From the NCBI GenBank assembly GCA_023436745.1, contig JAEZHZ010000144.1:1-6445 (forward strand): a stretch of 6,445 nucleotides of DNA, written 5' to 3'. The notes under the pieces were generated by a model. It was not told the DNA's origin and ran no database searches. It saw nothing but the letters and a program-made list of their open reading frames with translations. The position numbers were made by a program, and so were the translations under genes. The stretch's first letter is position 1, and each line of letters starts with the position of its first letter. The stretch is from Pseudomonadota bacterium (GTDB lineage: Bacteria > Pseudomonadota > Alphaproteobacteria > Rhizobiales > Devosiaceae). Positions 1-5,746 of this stretch are shown here, one piece after another.

Positions 1-227
1 GTGCGGACGCGGCCAACCTTCTCCGAGGTCACCAGCCCACTGTTCTCCAGCGCCTGAAGGTGCTGCACAACCGCGGGCAAGGACATGTCGAAGGGCTTTG
101 CCAGCTCGCTCACCGACGCGGGGCCCCGGCTGAGCCGGTCGATCATGGCGCGGCGGGTCGGGTCCGACAGGGCCTGGAACATCAGGTCCAGGTCAGCACT
201 TTGGTTAAGCATGGCATTAACTAACAT
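1..227 (-). CDS. ArsR-family winged-helix transcriptional regulator (partial, N-terminal 75 residues)
   Basis: Reads leftward and runs off the window edge, so only the N-terminal DNA-binding part is visible. The translation has the ArsR hallmark segment ALSDPTRRAMIDRLSRGPAS, then SVSELAKPFDMSLPAVVQHL (the helix-turn-helix) and LENSGLVTSEKVGRVRT (start of the wing). ArsR proteins are small dimeric repressors that bind DNA near their own promoter. The metal-site motif ELCVCDL in the recognition-helix region of classic arsenic, cadmium or zinc sensors is absent, and no cysteine occurs in the visible part. It therefore looks like the non-metal type often paired with an SRPBCC/AHSA1 gene, but that neighbour would lie outside. 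Start is uncertain: ATG at 227 has no convincing ribosome-binding site, and ATG at 212, giving MLNQSADLD, resembles family N-termini better. Family is sure; function is not. Confidence 0.88.
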   Translation of the reverse strand, partial: MLVNAMLNQSADLDLMFQALSDPTRRAMIDRLSRGPASVSELAKPFDMSLPAVVQHLQALENSGLVTSEKVGRVR

Positions 228-247
228 GCCCCGGCCGTCGGTGTCAA
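219..247 (-). promoter_or_regulatory. Possible promoter of the ArsR-family gene
   Basis: On the minus strand a perfect -35 hexamer TTGACA lies at 247-242. A 17-base spacer leads to a weak -10 (TTAGTT, 224-219). If this -10 is used, transcription would start near 212, at the second in-frame ATG of the regulator, which suggests a leaderless or nearly leaderless mRNA. The -10 match is poor, so only the -35 is convincing. Confidence 0.35.
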
Positions 248-255
248 AAAGGCGC

Positions 256-288
256 TTGACCTTCCCAGCTGGGAAGGCCGCCTAGATG
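256..288 (+). promoter_or_regulatory. CueR/MerR-type copper-responsive promoter of the DUF305 gene
   Basis: A consensus-like -35 TTGACC (256-261) runs into a perfect 18-bp palindrome, CCTTCCCAGCTGGGAAGG (260-277), followed by a late -10 region, with TAGATG at 283-288 or CTAGAT at 282-287. The spacer is 20-21 bp, longer than the usual 17. That over-long spacer with a CCTTCC/GGAAGG dyad between the elements is the signature of promoters activated by MerR-family metal sensors; CueR sites in copA and cueO promoters have this form. The likely regulator is the CueR-type protein encoded at 5743-6159. The expected transcription start, around 294-296, leaves a leader of about 20 bases. Confidence 0.85.
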
Positions 289-309
289 CGTCTCCCGAAC
301 GAGGAGACG
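289..309 (+). repeat. Inverted repeat overlapping the DUF305 ribosome-binding site
   Basis: CGTCTCC at 289-295 is the exact reverse complement of GGAGACG at 303-309, separated by a 7-base loop. The right arm overlaps the Shine-Dalgarno sequence GAGGAG (301-306). If the transcript began upstream of 289, this hairpin would occlude the ribosome-binding site. If it begins at about 295, as predicted from the -10, the left arm would be largely missing from the RNA and the repeat might act only as DNA. The pairing is directly seen; any function is speculative. Confidence 0.4.
301..306 (+). promoter_or_regulatory. Ribosome-binding site that fixes the DUF305 start
   Basis: GAGGAG lies nine bases before the ATG at 316. 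An earlier in-frame ATG at 286 overlaps the predicted -10 element, lacks such a site, and would put a charged stretch ahead of the signal peptide. The start at 316 is therefore preferred. Confidence 0.75.
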
Positions 310-315
310 TCCACC

Positions 316-660
316 ATGCGCATTCCCTTGCTGGCGGGAGCCATCCTGCTGGCCGTGAGCCTGCCCGCCGCGGCCCAGCACGACCATTCCGGCCACGGCG
401 CCGGCAGCGGCGCAGCGGCCGACTATGCCGAGGCCAATACCCGCATGCATGAAGCGATGGCTATCGCGTTCAGCGGCGACGTCGATGTCGACTTCCTGCG
501 CAGCATGATCCCGCACCACCAGGGCGCGATCGACATGGCCAGGGTCGTGCTCGAGCACGGCACCGATCCGGAGGTGCGCGCCATGGCCGAGGCGATCATT
601 GCCGCCCAGGAGGCGGAGATTGCAGAGATGCAGGCCATACTGGACCGGCTCGGGCAGTAG
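316..660 (+). CDS. Secreted DUF305 family protein, probable periplasmic copper-associated protein
   Basis: This 114-residue protein begins with a signal peptide (residues 1-20, MRIPLLAGAILLAVSLPAAA, cleavage near AAA-Q). A short His-rich segment, QHDHSGHG, and a Gly/Ala linker follow. The DUF305 core has the defining motif SMIPHHQGAIDMARVVLEHG (residues 63-82) and a Met-bearing helix, MHEAM, at 44-48. The C-terminal helix, DPEVRAMAEAIIAAQEAEIAEM, is typical of the family. Residues M44, H45, M48, M64, H67, H68, M74 and H81 would make plausible Cu(I) ligands, but that is inference. DUF305 proteins often occur in copper or heavy-metal resistance loci, though their biochemistry is poorly defined. 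The upstream CueR-type promoter directly supports a copper role. The gene is divergent from the ArsR gene and ends three bases before the convergent lacI-type gene. It is shorter than many DUF305 proteins and has a single copy of the domain. Confidence 0.9.
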   Translation: MRIPLLAGAILLAVSLPAAAQHDHSGHGAGSGAAADYAEANTRMHEAMAIAFSGDVDVDFLRSMIPHHQGAIDMARVVLEHGTDPEVRAMAEAIIAAQEAEIAEMQAILDRLGQ

Positions 661-663
661 CCC

Positions 664-1695
664 TCAGGGGCGCCCGGCGCTGATCCGGGCCACTGAGTTG
701 CGCACGATGAGTTCGCTGCGCAGCAGGACTTCCTGGCGCGGGGCGGGCTTGCCCTCGAGCAGCGCCAGCAGCAGGTCCATCGCCTCCTCGCCGATCTTGA
801 GGCGGGGCTGTTTCATGGTGGTGAGGGACGGGGAGACGAAGCTCGCGAACGAGATGTCGTCGAAGCCCATGATGGAGAACTGGCGGGGCAGGTCATAGCG
901 GCGCGCGTTGAGGGCGATGATGACGCCGAGTGCCGTGGCGTCGTTGACGCAGAGGAACGCCGTGGGCAGCACGTCGCGGACGAACATCTGCTCGGCAGCC
1001 TGCCGGCCGCTCTCCGTGGTGCCGTCGCCATCGAGGATCAACAGCGGATCGATGGCGATGCCGGCGCCGGTGAGGGCGGCACGGTAGCCCTGCTCGCGCA
1101 GCTGGTTGACCGCCTTGCTGGTCGAGTGACCGATGAAGGCGATGCGGCGATGGCCCTGCGAGATCAGGTGCTCCGCGGCAATGCGCGAGCCCTCGAAATT
1201 GTCGACGCCGACGAAGGGTACGTTGGCCCCGGTGACGGGCTCGTTGACGGCGACCATCGGCGGAAGCCGCGTGTCGGTACCCTGCTGGCCATAGCCGAAG
1301 GGCAGGTGGCCGGTGAACAGGATAAGCCCGTCCGCCTGGTTGGAACTGATGAAGCGCAGGTAATCCGTCTCGCGGGCCGGATCGTTCTGCGTATTGCCGA
1401 TGAGGACGCCGTAGCCGCGCTTGCTGGCCTCGGTCTCGAGCCCGACGAGGATGTTGGAGAAGTTGGGATCGCCCACATCCGGAGCGAGGATCAGGATCAT
1501 GTTGGACCGGCGCATGCGCAGCGACCGGGCCATGGCGTTGGTGGTGTAGCCCGTCCGGGCGATGGCCTCGTTGACGCGGCGGCGGGTCTCGTCCGCGACC
1601 TTGGTCGGCTCGTTTATGGCGCGGCTCACCGTGGCGATGGATACGCCGGCGATCGCCGCAACGTCCTCGATGGTGGCCAGCTTTTGCTGCTGCAC
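664..1695 (-). CDS. LacI-family transcriptional repressor of the divergent sugar transporter operon
   Basis: This 343-residue protein has normal LacI-family length. The N-terminal helix-turn-helix (about residues 7-27) reads ATIEDVAAIAGVSIATVSRA. A hinge helix, NAMARSLRMRRS, lies near residues 53-64 and is followed by a periplasmic-binding-protein-like effector domain with DPNFSNILVGLE (76-87) and the C-terminal core signature IMGFDDISFASFVSPSLTT. Such repressors bind short palindromes as dimers and release them, or occasionally bind more tightly, on meeting a sugar ligand. The start is a GTG at 1695-1693, with GGAG seven bases upstream on the minus strand. Its target is almost certainly the paired operator set at 1806-1842, so it probably controls the transporter and itself. 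The effector, likely the transported sugar or a derivative, cannot be named from sequence. The 3' end is convergent with the DUF305 gene. Confidence 0.95.
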   Translation of the reverse strand: MQQQKLATIEDVAAIAGVSIATVSRAINEPTKVADETRRRVNEAIARTGYTTNAMARSLRMRRSNMILILAPDVGDPNFSNILVGLETEASKRGYGVLIGNTQNDPARETDYLRFISSNQADGLILFTGHLPFGYGQQGTDTRLPPMVAVNEPVTGANVPFVGVDNFEGSRIAAEHLISQGHRRIAFIGHSTSKAVNQLREQGYRAALTGAGIAIDPLLILDGDGTTESGRQAAEQMFVRDVLPTAFLCVNDATALGVIIALNARRYDLPRQFSIMGFDDISFASFVSPSLTTMKQPRLKIGEEAMDLLLALLEGKPAPRQEVLLRSELIVRNSVARISAGRP

Positions 1696-1805
1696 TTGGC
1701 GCTCCGCCCCGCGCGACCCTGGCTGGAGTTCGCACGGCGCCTGCGGTGTAGCAGACCCATGGCGTAGCGCCAGCCTTGCTCACAGGCTTATACGATTTGG
1801 CCGCC

Positions 1806-1821
1806 GTGTAAACCTTTACAC
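1806..1821. promoter_or_regulatory. LacI-type operator O1
   Basis: GTGTAAACCTTTACAC is a perfect 7-bp dyad (GTGTAAA/TTTACAC) about a two-base CC centre. The half-site TGTAAA is typical of LacI-family operators, whose canonical centre is CG. It lies in the gap between the LacI-type gene and the transporter operon, where a divergent repressor would act on both. A possible -10 for the repressor gene, TATAAG on the minus strand (1792-1787), lies just to the left, but its -35 spacing is poor. I could not fix a convincing promoter for the transporter operon. Confidence 0.85.
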
Positions 1822-1826
1822 TGAAC

Positions 1827-1842
1827 GTGAAAACCTTTACAG
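1827..1842. promoter_or_regulatory. LacI-type operator O2
   Basis: GTGAAAACCTTTACAG matches O1 at 14 of 16 positions, differing only at positions 4 and 16. It has the same CC centre and the same orientation of its better half-site. The two operators start 21 bp apart, two turns of B-DNA, so dimers bound at both would sit on the same face of the helix. This is the weaker dyad because its left half carries a mismatch. Confidence 0.75.
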
Positions 1843-1876
1843 AGTTCGGAAGGGCGAACGGCAAAGCCGCGTCCGT

Positions 1877-1882
1877 GGGGAG
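1877..1882 (+). promoter_or_regulatory. Ribosome-binding site that fixes the transporter ATPase start
   Basis: GGGGAG stands ten bases before the ATG at 1893. An alternative in-frame GTG at 1827 lies inside operator O2 and would add 22 residues unlike the family, so the ATG at 1893 is chosen. Confidence 0.65.
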
Positions 1883-1892
1883 ACATTTCGAC

Positions 1893-3437
1893 ATGACGGA
1901 TGCGTCTGGCGCATCGGCATCGGCGGTCCTGTCGGCGAACAGGATCTCCAAGTCGTTCGGCGAAATTCCGGTGCTGTTCAGCGTCGACTTCGACGTTCGT
2001 CCAGGCGAGGTGCATGCCATCATCGGCGAGAACGGCGCCGGCAAATCCACCCTGATCAAGATTCTCTCGGGCTTCGAGCAGCCGACGTCCGGCACCATCG
2101 TCTACGAGGGCAGGCAGGTGACGCTGCCGCCCAACGGCGAGGCCGAGGCGATGGGCATCGTGCTCATTCACCAGGAACTGAACCTCGCCGAGCACCTGAC
2201 GGTCGCCGATTCGATCTTTCTCGGGCGCGAGATCAGGGGCTGGGGCGGTTTCCTCGACCTCGGGCAGATGCGCGAGAAGGCCCGGGCCATCCTCGACACG
2301 CTGCATGTGAAGATCGACCCCGATGCGCGTATCAATACGCTGTCGGTCGCCGACAAGCAGATGGTCGAGATCGCCAAGGCCATCAGCCGGGACGCGCGCG
2401 TCCTGATCATGGACGAACCCACGGCAGTGCTGTCGGTGGGCGAGACCCAGACCCTGTTCGAGCAGATCCGCAGGCTTCAGGCGCGCGGTGTCGCCATCAT
2501 CTTCATCTCCCACAACCTCGACGAAATCATGGAACTTGCCCAGCGCGTCACCGTGCTGCGCGACGGGCAACTGATCGCGACGGTCGGCACCGAGGCGCTG
2601 ACGCCGGATTCCATCGCCCAGATGATGGTCGGCCGCGAACTCTCCAACCTCTACCCGCCCAAGCACGAACCGGACGTCGACGCGCCGGTGGTCCTGCGTG
2701 TGCGCGACCTCGTGGCGCCCGGCGTACGGGGCGTGTCGTTCGACCTGCGGCGTGGGGAAATCCTGGGCTTTGCGGGCCTGATCGGCTCGGGACGCACGGC
2801 GGTGGCGGAGGCGATCGTCGGCCTGACGCGACGCAGCGGCGGCGACGTGGCCGTGAAGGGCAGGCCAGCGGACTACCACCATGTGGGCCAGTCCGTCGCG
2901 GCAGGCGTCGCCTACATGACCAAGGATCGCAAGGGTCGGGGGCTGCTGCTCAACGTCGGCCTGCAGCCCAACCTGACGCTGCTCACGCTGAAGAAGCACC
3001 TCAAGGGCCCGTTCATCGATGGGCGAAGCGAACAGGCGGCGCTGGAGAAGGCGGTGCGCCGCTTCGACATCCGGGCGAGGGACGCCTCGGTGCGCGTCGG
3101 CCAACTCTCGGGCGGCAACCAGCAGAAGCTGCTGCTGGGCAAGACCATGGAGAGCGAGCCCGACATCATCATCATGGACGAGCCGACACGGGGCATCGAC
3201 GTCGGCACCAAGCAGCAGATCTACCACATCATCGCGGCGCTGGCGGCCGAGGGGAAGTCCATCATCGTCATCTCCTCGGAACTGCAGGAGGTGATCGGGC
3301 TCAGCCACAGGGTGCTGGTGATGCGCGAGGGGCGGATGGCCGGATTGCTGGAAGGCGCCGAGATCACGGAAGCAGAAATCATGCGGTACGCCGCGGGCAT
3401 CAAGCAGGGTGGGGACAATGAGCGCATCAGCGCCTGA
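1893..3437 (+). CDS. CUT2-family sugar ABC transporter ATP-binding protein (RbsA-like, two nucleotide-binding domains)
   Basis: This cytoplasmic ATPase energises uptake of a monosaccharide or related polyol. At 514 residues it has the usual length of the duplicated RbsA/XylG/MglA type. Domain 1 has Walker A GENGAGKST (45-53), Q-loop Q94, a degenerate signature LSVADKQ (150-156), Walker B with DEP (174-176) and H-loop H207. Domain 2 is the asymmetric type. Its Walker A is altered (GLIGSGRT, 295-302, Arg for the catalytic Lys), its signature is intact (LSGGNQQK, 405-412), Walker B is MDEPTRGIDVG (428-438), and SSE (461-463) replaces the H-loop histidine. This split between a degenerate and a canonical site is normal for the family, so one composite site is probably hydrolytic. 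It is the first gene of the operon behind operators O1 and O2, and its end overlaps the permease start by 20 bases. The substrate is unknown. Confidence 0.95.
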   Translation: MTDASGASASAVLSANRISKSFGEIPVLFSVDFDVRPGEVHAIIGENGAGKSTLIKILSGFEQPTSGTIVYEGRQVTLPPNGEAEAMGIVLIHQELNLAEHLTVADSIFLGREIRGWGGFLDLGQMREKARAILDTLHVKIDPDARINTLSVADKQMVEIAKAISRDARVLIMDEPTAVLSVGETQTLFEQIRRLQARGVAIIFISHNLDEIMELAQRVTVLRDGQLIATVGTEALTPDSIAQMMVGRELSNLYPPKHEPDVDAPVVLRVRDLVAPGVRGVSFDLRRGEILGFAGLIGSGRTAVAEAIVGLTRRSGGDVAVKGRPADYHHVGQSVAAGVAYMTKDRKGRGLLLNVGLQPNLTLLTLKKHLKGPFIDGRSEQAALEKAVRRFDIRARDASVRVGQLSGGNQQKLLLGKTMESEPDIIIMDEPTRGIDVGTKQQIYHIIAALAAEGKSIIVISSELQEVIGLSHRVLVMREGRMAGLLEGAEITEAEIMRYAAGIKQGGDNERISA

Positions 3438-4446
3438 CGCAGCAGCATCGCAGGGGCGGGGCTTCCGGCTCGACCTGAAGACGGCGGGGCCGCTGCTGGC
3501 GCTGATCCTGCTGGTCATCTTCGGCTATTCGCTGAACCCCGCCTTCCTCAACGAGGGCAACATCACCAACCTGCTGACCCGCTCCGCCTTCATCGGCATC
3601 ATTGCGGTCGGTGCGACGTTCGTCATCACGGCGGGCGGCATCGACCTGTCGGTGGGCTCCATGGCGGCCTTCATCGCAGGTATCATGATCATCGTGATGA
3701 ACGCTGCCGTGGGCAGTATGGGCGCGTCGGTCTGGACCGTGCTGCTAGGCGTGGGCTGTTCGCTGATCCTCGGGATCGGCGCCGGCTTCATCAACGGCTT
3801 CCTGACGACCAAGGCCAAGATCGAGGCGTTCATCGTCACGCTCGGCACGATGGGCATCTATCGCTCGCTCATCACCTACTTCGCCGATGGCGGCACCCTG
3901 TCGCTGAACAGCGGTGCACGGGAGATCTACCGGCCGGTCTACTACGACAGCTTCCTGCGCGTGCCCTATCCGGTGTGGGTGTTCATCATCGTTGCCATCA
4001 TCGGCTGGATCCTGATGAACCGCACCGCATTCGGCCGCTACTGCATGGCCATCGGCTCCAATGAGCAGGTGGCGCGGTACTCCGCCATCAAGGTCGACCG
4101 GGTGCGGACCTGGACTTACATCCTGCAAGGCCTGTGCGTATCGCTCGCGACCATCATCTACGTGCCGCGGCTCGGCTCGGCCTCGTCCGCCACGGGTGTG
4201 CTGTGGGAACTCGAGGCCATCGCCGCAGTGATCATCGGCGGCACCGTACTCAAGGGCGGCTACGGGCGCATCGGCGGCACCGTGATCGGCGCGCTGATCC
4301 TCACCGCCATCGGCAACATCCTGAACCTGACGGACATCATCTCCAACTACCTCAATGGGGCGGTTCAGGGCGTCATCATCGTGGCTGCGGTCTACCTGCA
4401 GCGCGGCAGCTTCAAGGCGCGCGGTCGCGCCAAGGCTGCCGAATAG
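3418..4446 (+). CDS. CUT2-family sugar ABC transporter permease (RbsC-like)
   Basis: This 342-residue inner-membrane protein forms the transport channel, probably as a homodimer because the operon encodes only one permease. The N-terminus is soluble (about 22 residues). It is followed by hydrophobic segments starting at TAGPLLALILLVIFGYS and many more along the chain. Family landmarks are GGIDLSVGSMAAF, VTLGTMGIYRSL, the cytoplasmic coupling loop GRYCMAIGSNEQVARYSAIKVDRVR and LEAIAAVIIGGTVLKGGYG. These match the BPD_transp_2 family of ribose/xylose-type permeases. The ATG at 3418 was chosen: it follows a GGTGGGG-like site and overlaps the ATPase gene by 20 bases, which suggests translational coupling. 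A GTG at 3409 would add only three residues. After the stop a 65-base gap with short hairpins precedes the binding-protein gene. Confidence 0.95.
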   Translation: MSASAPDAAASQGRGFRLDLKTAGPLLALILLVIFGYSLNPAFLNEGNITNLLTRSAFIGIIAVGATFVITAGGIDLSVGSMAAFIAGIMIIVMNAAVGSMGASVWTVLLGVGCSLILGIGAGFINGFLTTKAKIEAFIVTLGTMGIYRSLITYFADGGTLSLNSGAREIYRPVYYDSFLRVPYPVWVFIIVAIIGWILMNRTAFGRYCMAIGSNEQVARYSAIKVDRVRTWTYILQGLCVSLATIIYVPRLGSASSATGVLWELEAIAAVIIGGTVLKGGYGRIGGTVIGALILTAIGNILNLTDIISNYLNGAVQGVIIVAAVYLQRGSFKARGRAKAAE

Positions 4447-4454
4447 AATCTCCA

Positions 4455-4491
4455 CGCCCACAACGGGGCGGGCAGAACGGCGCAACGCGCC
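4455..4491 (+). other. Two short GC stems between permease and binding-protein genes
   Basis: CGCCC (4455-4459) can pair with GGGCG (4466-4470). GGCGC (4479-4483) can pair with GCGCC (4487-4491) across a three-base loop. Both lie in the 65-base gap before a strong ribosome-binding site. In many sugar transporter operons, intercistronic hairpins help set higher binding-protein output, but these stems are only 5 bp and could be chance in GC-rich DNA. Confidence 0.3.
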
Positions 4492-4511
4492 ATCATCAAG
4501 GGAGGACTACC

Positions 4512-5459
4512 ATGTCTATGAAGGCACTGACCCTGGCTCTGGCGGCAACGACCGCCCTGGCCGCTCCGGCGTTCGCCCAGGAGCAGATCAAGATCGGCGT
4601 GTCCATTCCGGCGGCAACGCACGGCTGGGCCGGCGGGCTGAACTGGCACGCCCAGGAGGCCGAGAAGCGCATCGAGGCCGCCAATCCGAACATCGACATC
4701 ATCCTCGTCACCGCCGACAGCCCGGGCGACCAGGCCGGTGATATTGAGGACCTGGTTTCGGTCCAGCAGATCGACGCGCTCGTGGTGCTGCCGTTCGAAT
4801 CCGACCCGCTGGTCGAGCCCGTCCGGATGGCCAAGGACGCCGGGGCGTTCATCACCGTGGTCGACCGCGGCCTGCCGGATACCTCCATCCAGGACGTTTA
4901 CGTCGCCGGCAACAACACCGAACTGGGCGCGGTTTCGGCCGAGTACTTCAAGACCCGCCTGGGCGAAGGTGACAACATCGTCATCCTGCGCGGTATCCCG
5001 ACAGTCATCGACACCGAGCGGTTCGATGCGTTCATGGCCGGTATCGAAGGCTCCGGCATCAACGTGCTCGACAACCAGTTCGCCAACTGGAACCGCGACG
5101 ACGGCTTCGAGGTGATGCAGGACTTCCTGTCCCGCTTCCCTGACATCGACGGCGTCTGGGCGCAGGACGACGACATCGCCATGGGCGTGGTGGAAGCCGT
5201 GCGTCAGGCCGGCCGTGAAGGCGAGATGTTCATCGTCGGCGGTGCCGGCATGAAGGACGTGATCAAGGGCATCATGGATGGGGACGAACTGATCCCGGTG
5301 GACGTGCTGTATCCGCCGGCGATGATCGCCACCGCCATGGACGTCACCGTGGCCAACTTCACCTCCAATGGGCCGGTGCAGGGCGAGTACATCCTTGGGG
5401 CGCCTCTGGTTACCCAGGAGAACGCCGAGCAGTTCTACTTCCCCGACTCGCCGTTCTGA
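4512..5459 (+). CDS. CUT2-family sugar ABC transporter substrate-binding protein (RbsB-like)
   Basis: A 315-residue periplasmic protein that captures the sugar and delivers it to the permease. The signal peptide MSMKALTLALAATTALAAPA ends near AFA-Q (residues 22-23). The mature protein has the peripla_BP_4 fold seen in ribose-type binders: IKIGVSIPAATHGWAGG (26-42), IDALVVLPFESDPLVEPV, then GAFITVVDRGLPD (hinge-side ligand loop), YVAGNNTELGAVSAEYF, GVWAQDDDIAMGVVEAV and IVGGAGMKDVIKGI. A strong ribosome-binding site, AAGGGAGGA, lies five bases before the ATG; a second ATG two codons later is possible. As the last gene before a strong terminator hairpin it completes the ATPase-permease-binder set. 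The HGW motif near the N-terminus may mark a substrate subgroup, but I cannot assign a sugar from sequence alone, and no metabolic gene is nearby. Confidence 0.94.
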   Translation: MSMKALTLALAATTALAAPAFAQEQIKIGVSIPAATHGWAGGLNWHAQEAEKRIEAANPNIDIILVTADSPGDQAGDIEDLVSVQQIDALVVLPFESDPLVEPVRMAKDAGAFITVVDRGLPDTSIQDVYVAGNNTELGAVSAEYFKTRLGEGDNIVILRGIPTVIDTERFDAFMAGIEGSGINVLDNQFANWNRDDGFEVMQDFLSRFPDIDGVWAQDDDIAMGVVEAVRQAGREGEMFIVGGAGMKDVIKGIMDGDELIPVDVLYPPAMIATAMDVTVANFTSNGPVQGEYILGAPLVTQENAEQFYFPDSPF

Positions 5460-5481
5460 TCCCAACGCAGGGCGGAAAAGG

Positions 5482-5507
5482 CAAAGGGCGCCGCGAGGCG
5501 CCCTTTG
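5482..5507. terminator. GNRA-loop hairpin terminator shared by convergent operons
   Basis: CAAAGGGCGCC (5482-5492) and GGCGCCCTTTG (5497-5507) form a perfect 11-bp stem closed by the tetraloop GCGA, a stable GNRA loop. On the plus strand it ends the transporter operon 22 bases after the stop, though only a weak T-run (GTGTT) follows. On the minus strand it follows the copZ-type stop, and TTT of the stem plus GCCTTTTCC comes after, so it may act in both directions. Confidence 0.8.
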
Positions 5508-5545
5508 TGTTCCAGGTATCGGCCTTCCCGCCGCACCGGTGATAG

Positions 5546-5746
5546 CTACGCTGCTTCCGGGGTGTAGCCAGCCTCGCGGATAGCCTCCTCGCCTTTGGCG
5601 CGATCGCCGGTGAACGTCACCTTGTGGGTGTCGAGGTCCACGGTGATCTCGGCGCCCGGCAGGGCCTCCTCGAGGGCTTCGCGGACGGTGCCGACGCAGT
5701 GATTGCAGGTCATGTCGTTGACGGTGAGAACGGTTTTCTCGTTCAT
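5546..5746 (-). CDS. copZ: Copper chaperone, heavy-metal-associated (HMA) domain protein, CopZ-like
   Basis: A 66-residue single HMA domain. The metal motif is DMTCNHCVGTV (residues 11-21), with C14 and C17 as the Cu(I) ligands and Met12 in the usual place. The rest follows the ferredoxin-like fold: VREALEEALPG, AEITVDLDTHKVTFTGD, and EEAIREAGYTPEAA at the C-terminus. Such proteins carry Cu(I) in the cytosol and hand it to the CopA exporter or to CueR. The gene is last in the leftward copA-cueR-copZ operon. Its ATG (5746-5744) overlaps the cueR stop as ATGA, and an AAAGGA ribosome-binding site lies eight bases upstream inside cueR. A larger HMA protein read from further upstream is not supported because that region codes for cueR in another frame. 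Other soft metals are possible but unlikely given the context. Confidence 0.93.
   Translation of the reverse strand: MNEKTVLTVNDMTCNHCVGTVREALEEALPGAEITVDLDTHKVTFTGDRAKGEEAIREAGYTPEAA

Noticed and set aside
1..227. ArsR-type gene as a copper or arsenic sensor
   Set aside because: No cysteine-containing metal motif in the visible recognition-helix region; proximity to a copper-regulated gene alone is not enough.
672..690. GCCCGG/CCGGGC stem as a terminator for the DUF305 gene
   Set aside because: Short, lies inside the repressor coding sequence and has no T-run on either side.
1760..1772. TGGCG-TAG-CGCCA mini-dyad upstream of the operators
   Set aside because: A 5-bp stem with a three-base loop is expected by chance in DNA this GC-rich, and it resembles neither of the TGTAAA operators.
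1776..1796. TTGCTC and TACGAT as a promoter for the transporter operon
   Set aside because: The hexamers are only nine bases apart and no better-spaced pair was found, so I did not call the promoter.
1844..1859. GTTCG/CGAAC hairpin in the transporter leader, considered as a riboswitch or attenuator
   Set aside because: Only a 5-bp stem, with no conserved riboswitch core, no alternative pairing and no leader peptide evident.
1562..3421. Long plus-strand open frame (619 codons) in a different frame over the repressor start and the ATPase
   Set aside because: Arg/His/Gly-rich low-information translation typical of GC-rich out-of-frame reading, and it conflicts with the well-supported ATPase frame.
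1788..3518. Long minus-strand open frame (576 codons) opposite the transporter ATPase gene
   Set aside because: High-GC antisense shadow; its translation has no recognisable domain and runs across both the operators and the ATPase, whose own frame has every expected motif.
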